The position numbers were made by a program, and so were the translations under genes. Positions 12,022 through 14,313 of a stretch of 14,313 bases of DNA are shown here, one piece after another (positions within the stretch are counted from its first letter, which is position 1; the number at the start of each line of letters is the position of its first letter). Under the pieces are notes generated by a model. That model was not told the DNA's origin. It made no database searches and saw only the letters and a program-made list of their open reading frames with translations. The stretch lies in assembly GCA_902495085.1 (NCBI GenBank), contig CABUWA010000035.1, positions 1 to 14,313 of the forward strand. Reading direction: 5' to 3'. Source of the DNA: an uncultured Collinsella sp. (GTDB taxonomy: Bacteria > Actinomycetota > Coriobacteriia > Coriobacteriales > Coriobacteriaceae).

Positions 12022-14313
12022 TTAGCTGATTCCCACAAACATGCAGCCCGAGGTCGCCCCGCGCAGGCGGGCGGCGGGCTTGCGGCCGGCTTGAGCTGCC
12101 TCGACGGCGCGACGGACGCGAGCGACGGCACGGGCGATCTCATCCGTCTCGAGTAGCGTTCCGTCCACCATGAGACGACGCACGCCGGCATCGAGCAGCT
12201 GAGGAACCTGAGGCGTGAGGTCGATGGGGTAGGCGTCGTACAGGCGTGAGCGGCCATGGATGTCGGTGCGCACGGGCATGACCTTGCCGTCGATATTCTT
12301 GAGCGACAGCTTGCGGGCGCGCAGGCGGCAGTTGGCGCAATCGTGGATGCAGCCATTGGCCACCTGCAGGATGCAGTGCTCGCTCGTCATAACGCGCGGG
12401 CGGCCAAAGACGGTGATGCCCAGAGCCGCGGGCGCGGCGGCGCCGAGCGAGACAATCTCGTCGAGTGTGATCTCGGGCGAGAGCCAAAACGCACCGGCTC
12501 CGCGCTCGGCAAGCGCCTCCATGCAGGGCGTGTTGTGCACCGGCAGGCAAGAGCGAATCTCGGCCGTGGCGCCAACCTGGGCGGCCAGGGCAAGCTCAGA
12601 GATGTTGCCAATAGCGACCGTGGCGCCGGCAACAACCCACGGGTCGACGCGTACGTGGTCAACGGCGCGGCAGACCTCGTCGAGCACGGGTACGATGCCC
12701 TGCTCAAATGCATCGGTGGGGGAGAGCTCGGCCGCATCGAGCGCGTCGGTGGTCATGTAGATGCGCGTTACACCCTCGGCGCGAGCGGCCTCGGCGGCCT
12801 CGAGCGAGGTGACGGTGGCGCAGATCTGCGGCTCATCGCGGTAGTGCTCGGGCGCGGGGCGGGAATCACTGGTTACAATCGCCGGCAGCTCGAGCGTTTT
12901 CGCGCGCTCCGCGTACGGCGTCAGAATGGCCTCTTCCAGCGCCTTGCAGGCGGCGGCACGCACCTTGTGCACGGCGGAGAAGCCCATGCCGCAGCCGGCG
13001 TCGAGCGAAACGTCAAAGCTCGCTGCCTCAAACGGCGAGGAGCCCATGCGGCCCACATGCTCAACCAGATCGGATGCCTCGACGGCGCGGGTCTTGGCGG
13101 CCTCGACGGTGAAGCCCGTGGCGGTGGCGGTGAGCGCGGGGTTGTCACAGCAGGTGAGTGTGACAGTAAACGGCTCGCCCAGGCGCGCCACGACGGACAC
13201 GTCAACAGCTCGGCGGCGCAGCACATCGCGCTTGAGCGCGGTGCCGGCGGCGTCGATGGCGCGCTGACTGCGAATCACGCGGACGCGGCAGCCCTCGGGC
13301 ATGCTGCGGGGCACGCGGCACTCAATGATGTCACCGGCGGCGGCATCATCGGCGGCAATGGTGGTCAGGAACTGGTCAAACTCGTTATCGTGGCGAAGCT
13401 CCAGCAGGTCGCCTTTGCCCACGGGCTCAAACAGCTCAATGCGGGCGATGGCGGCGCGGCGACGGCGGTCGTCGGGCTTGAGGCCGCGCACATCGCGGTT
13501 GGCCGGGCGGCTGCCCAGCACCGTGCCCACGATCTGGCCGCGGTTGTTGGAACGCTCATAGCTCATCATCTCGTCGCCCGAGGTGCCGTCCTGATAGGCG
13601 TGCGTAAAGTCGCGGTTGAAGCAGCGCTTGAGCTGGCGCTGGCGGGCGGCTTCCTCGTCCTTGGCAACGGCGGCTCCGGATAGCATGTCGTCAATTTCGT
13701 GACGATACACATCAACGATGGAGTACACGTAATCGGGTGATTTCATGCGGCCCTCGAGCTTGAGCGATGCGGCGCCGGCGTCATACAGACGGCGAACAAG
13801 CAGCGACGTGTTGGTGTCGCGCGGGCACAGCGCGCGCTCGCGACCGGCAGGGGAGAGCGAGCGGCCGTTCTCGTCAATTAGCTCGTAGGGTAGGCGGCAG
13901 GGCTGGGCGCACATGCCGCGGTTGGCCGAGCGGCCAGCCATGGCAAAGCTCGACAGCAGGCACAGACCCGAGTAGCAAAAGCAGATGGCACCGTGGCTAA
14001 AGACCTCCAGGTCCACATCGGGCGCGGCGTTGTGAATGACGGCGATCTCGTCGATGGAGAGCTCGCGCGAGAGGGTCACGCGGTCGGCGCCCTGCTCGCG
14101 GCACCAAAGCGTTCCGCGGTCATCATGGATGTTCGCCTGGGTCGAGATGTGCGTCTCGATGCCGGGCATCGTGCGCTTGACCTCAAAGAACAGGCCCCAG
14201 TCCTGGATGATGAAGGCGTCGGCGCCCAGCGTGGAGCAGCGATGGATGAGTTGCAGCGCATCGCCCATCTCGGACTGCTTGATGACGATGTTGACCGTGA
14301 CGTAGACGCGCGA
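12022..14313 (-). CDS. U32-family protein, RlhA-like (partial, 5' end outside window)
   Basis: The frame is open to the window edge, with 15 further codons (encoding RVYVTVNIVIKQSE) before the first Met at 14268, so the true start lies outside. At least 763 residues are visible. Numbering from that Met: GADAFIIQDWGL (15-26) and the signature CYSGLCLLSSFAMAGRSANR (98-117) with CAQPCR (120-125) and CPRD (148-151) define the peptidase U32 domain. A middle region follows, and a second U32-like unit at 626-748 has C632, C640, C644 and C647 and ends in RLYDAYPIDL. Despite the name, characterised relatives (E. coli RlhA, TrhP; UbiU/UbiV) are hydroxylation enzymes that use Fe-S clusters. RlhA hydroxylates C2501 of 23S rRNA and is the closest idea by size and layout. 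The RluA-type gene is 15 nt downstream. Confidence 0.88.
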   Translation of the reverse strand, partial: SRVYVTVNIVIKQSEMGDALQLIHRCSTLGADAFIIQDWGLFFEVKRTMPGIETHISTQANIHDDRGTLWCREQGADRVTLSRELSIDEIAVIHNAAPDVDLEVFSHGAICFCYSGLCLLSSFAMAGRSANRGMCAQPCRLPYELIDENGRSLSPAGRERALCPRDTNTSLLVRRLYDAGAASLKLEGRMKSPDYVYSIVDVYRHEIDDMLSGAAVAKDEEAARQRQLKRCFNRDFTHAYQDGTSGDEMMSYERSNNRGQIVGTVLGSRPANRDVRGLKPDDRRRRAAIARIELFEPVGKGDLLELRHDNEFDQFLTTIAADDAAAGDIIECRVPRSMPEGCRVRVIRSQRAIDAAGTALKRDVLRRRAVDVSVVARLGEPFTVTLTCCDNPALTATATGFTVEAAKTRAVEASDLVEHVGRMGSSPFEAASFDVSLDAGCGMGFSAVHKVRAAACKALEEAILTPYAERAKTLELPAIVTSDSRPAPEHYRDEPQICATVTSLEAAEAARAEGVTRIYMTTDALDAAELSPTDAFEQGIVPVLDEVCRAVDHVRVDPWVVAGATVAIGNISELALAAQVGATAEIRSCLPVHNTPCMEALAERGAGAFWLSPEITLDEIVSLGAAAPAALGITVFGRPRVMTSEHCILQVANGCIHDCANCRLRARKLSLKNIDGKVMPVRTDIHGRSRLYDAYPIDLTPQVPQLLDAGVRRLMVDGTLLETDEIARAVARVRRAVEAAQAGRKPAARLRGATSGCMFVGIS

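Noticed and set aside
12256..13683. 475-codon plus-strand open frame
   Set aside because: It is antisense to the clearly recognised U32 gene, and its Gly/Ala/His-rich composition is that of a reverse-strand shadow.

Overview
This is a high-GC bacterial chromosome window dominated by a ribosomal-protein cluster. Protein style, codon use, the Coriobacteriia-like intergenic repeats (GGGGACAG and TGTAACA types) and the gut-type accessory genes suggest Collinsella or a close relative. That assignment is inference from memory of the family, not a database result.

Layout. (1) 1-2329: the 3' end of a sugar PTS permease gene (EIIC, glucose/beta-glucoside type) with its terminator, then a cation diffusion facilitator and a histidine phosphatase (phosphoglycerate-mutase superfamily). 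(2) 2330-2788: a gene-free stretch holding a 48-bp perfect inverted repeat around a second hairpin, then a promoter-like block and a structured leader. (3) 2789-8577: rplC-rplD-rplW, a terminator-like hairpin and a second promoter-like block, then rplB-rpsS-rplV-rpsC-rplP-rpmC-rpsQ, a 118-nt structured gap, and rplN-rplX, closed by an intrinsic terminator. (4) 8578-9085: gene-free, with degenerate GGGGACAG/TGCCGGCA repeats and operator-like palindromes. (5) 9086-10915: a Gfo/Idh/MocA-type oxidoreductase and a DeoR-family repressor, 3 nt apart and likely co-transcribed. (6) 10916-11346: a convergent intergenic region with hairpins and a regular array of six alternating 15-bp motifs. (7) 11347-14313, minus strand: an RluA-type pseudouridine synthase and a large U32-family protein running off the window.

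The ribosomal genes follow the classical S10-spc order, but the cluster is cut at both ends. No rpsJ precedes rplC, and rplE/rpsN/rpsH and the rest do not follow rplX. Within it, a 26-bp block with 23 identities occurs before rplC and again before rplB, the second copy just after a terminator-like hairpin. This suggests at least two, possibly three, transcription units under shared control. The rplB leader can pair with its own Shine-Dalgarno region. Flanking genes have no obvious link to translation, except that the two minus-strand genes resemble RNA-modifying enzymes.

The most novel-looking signals are the alternating palindromic array at 11061-11277, the long inverted repeat at 2366-2528, and the paired regulatory blocks and leaders inside the ribosomal cluster. 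No mobile-element gene, CRISPR-Cas gene, tRNA or rRNA was recognised.
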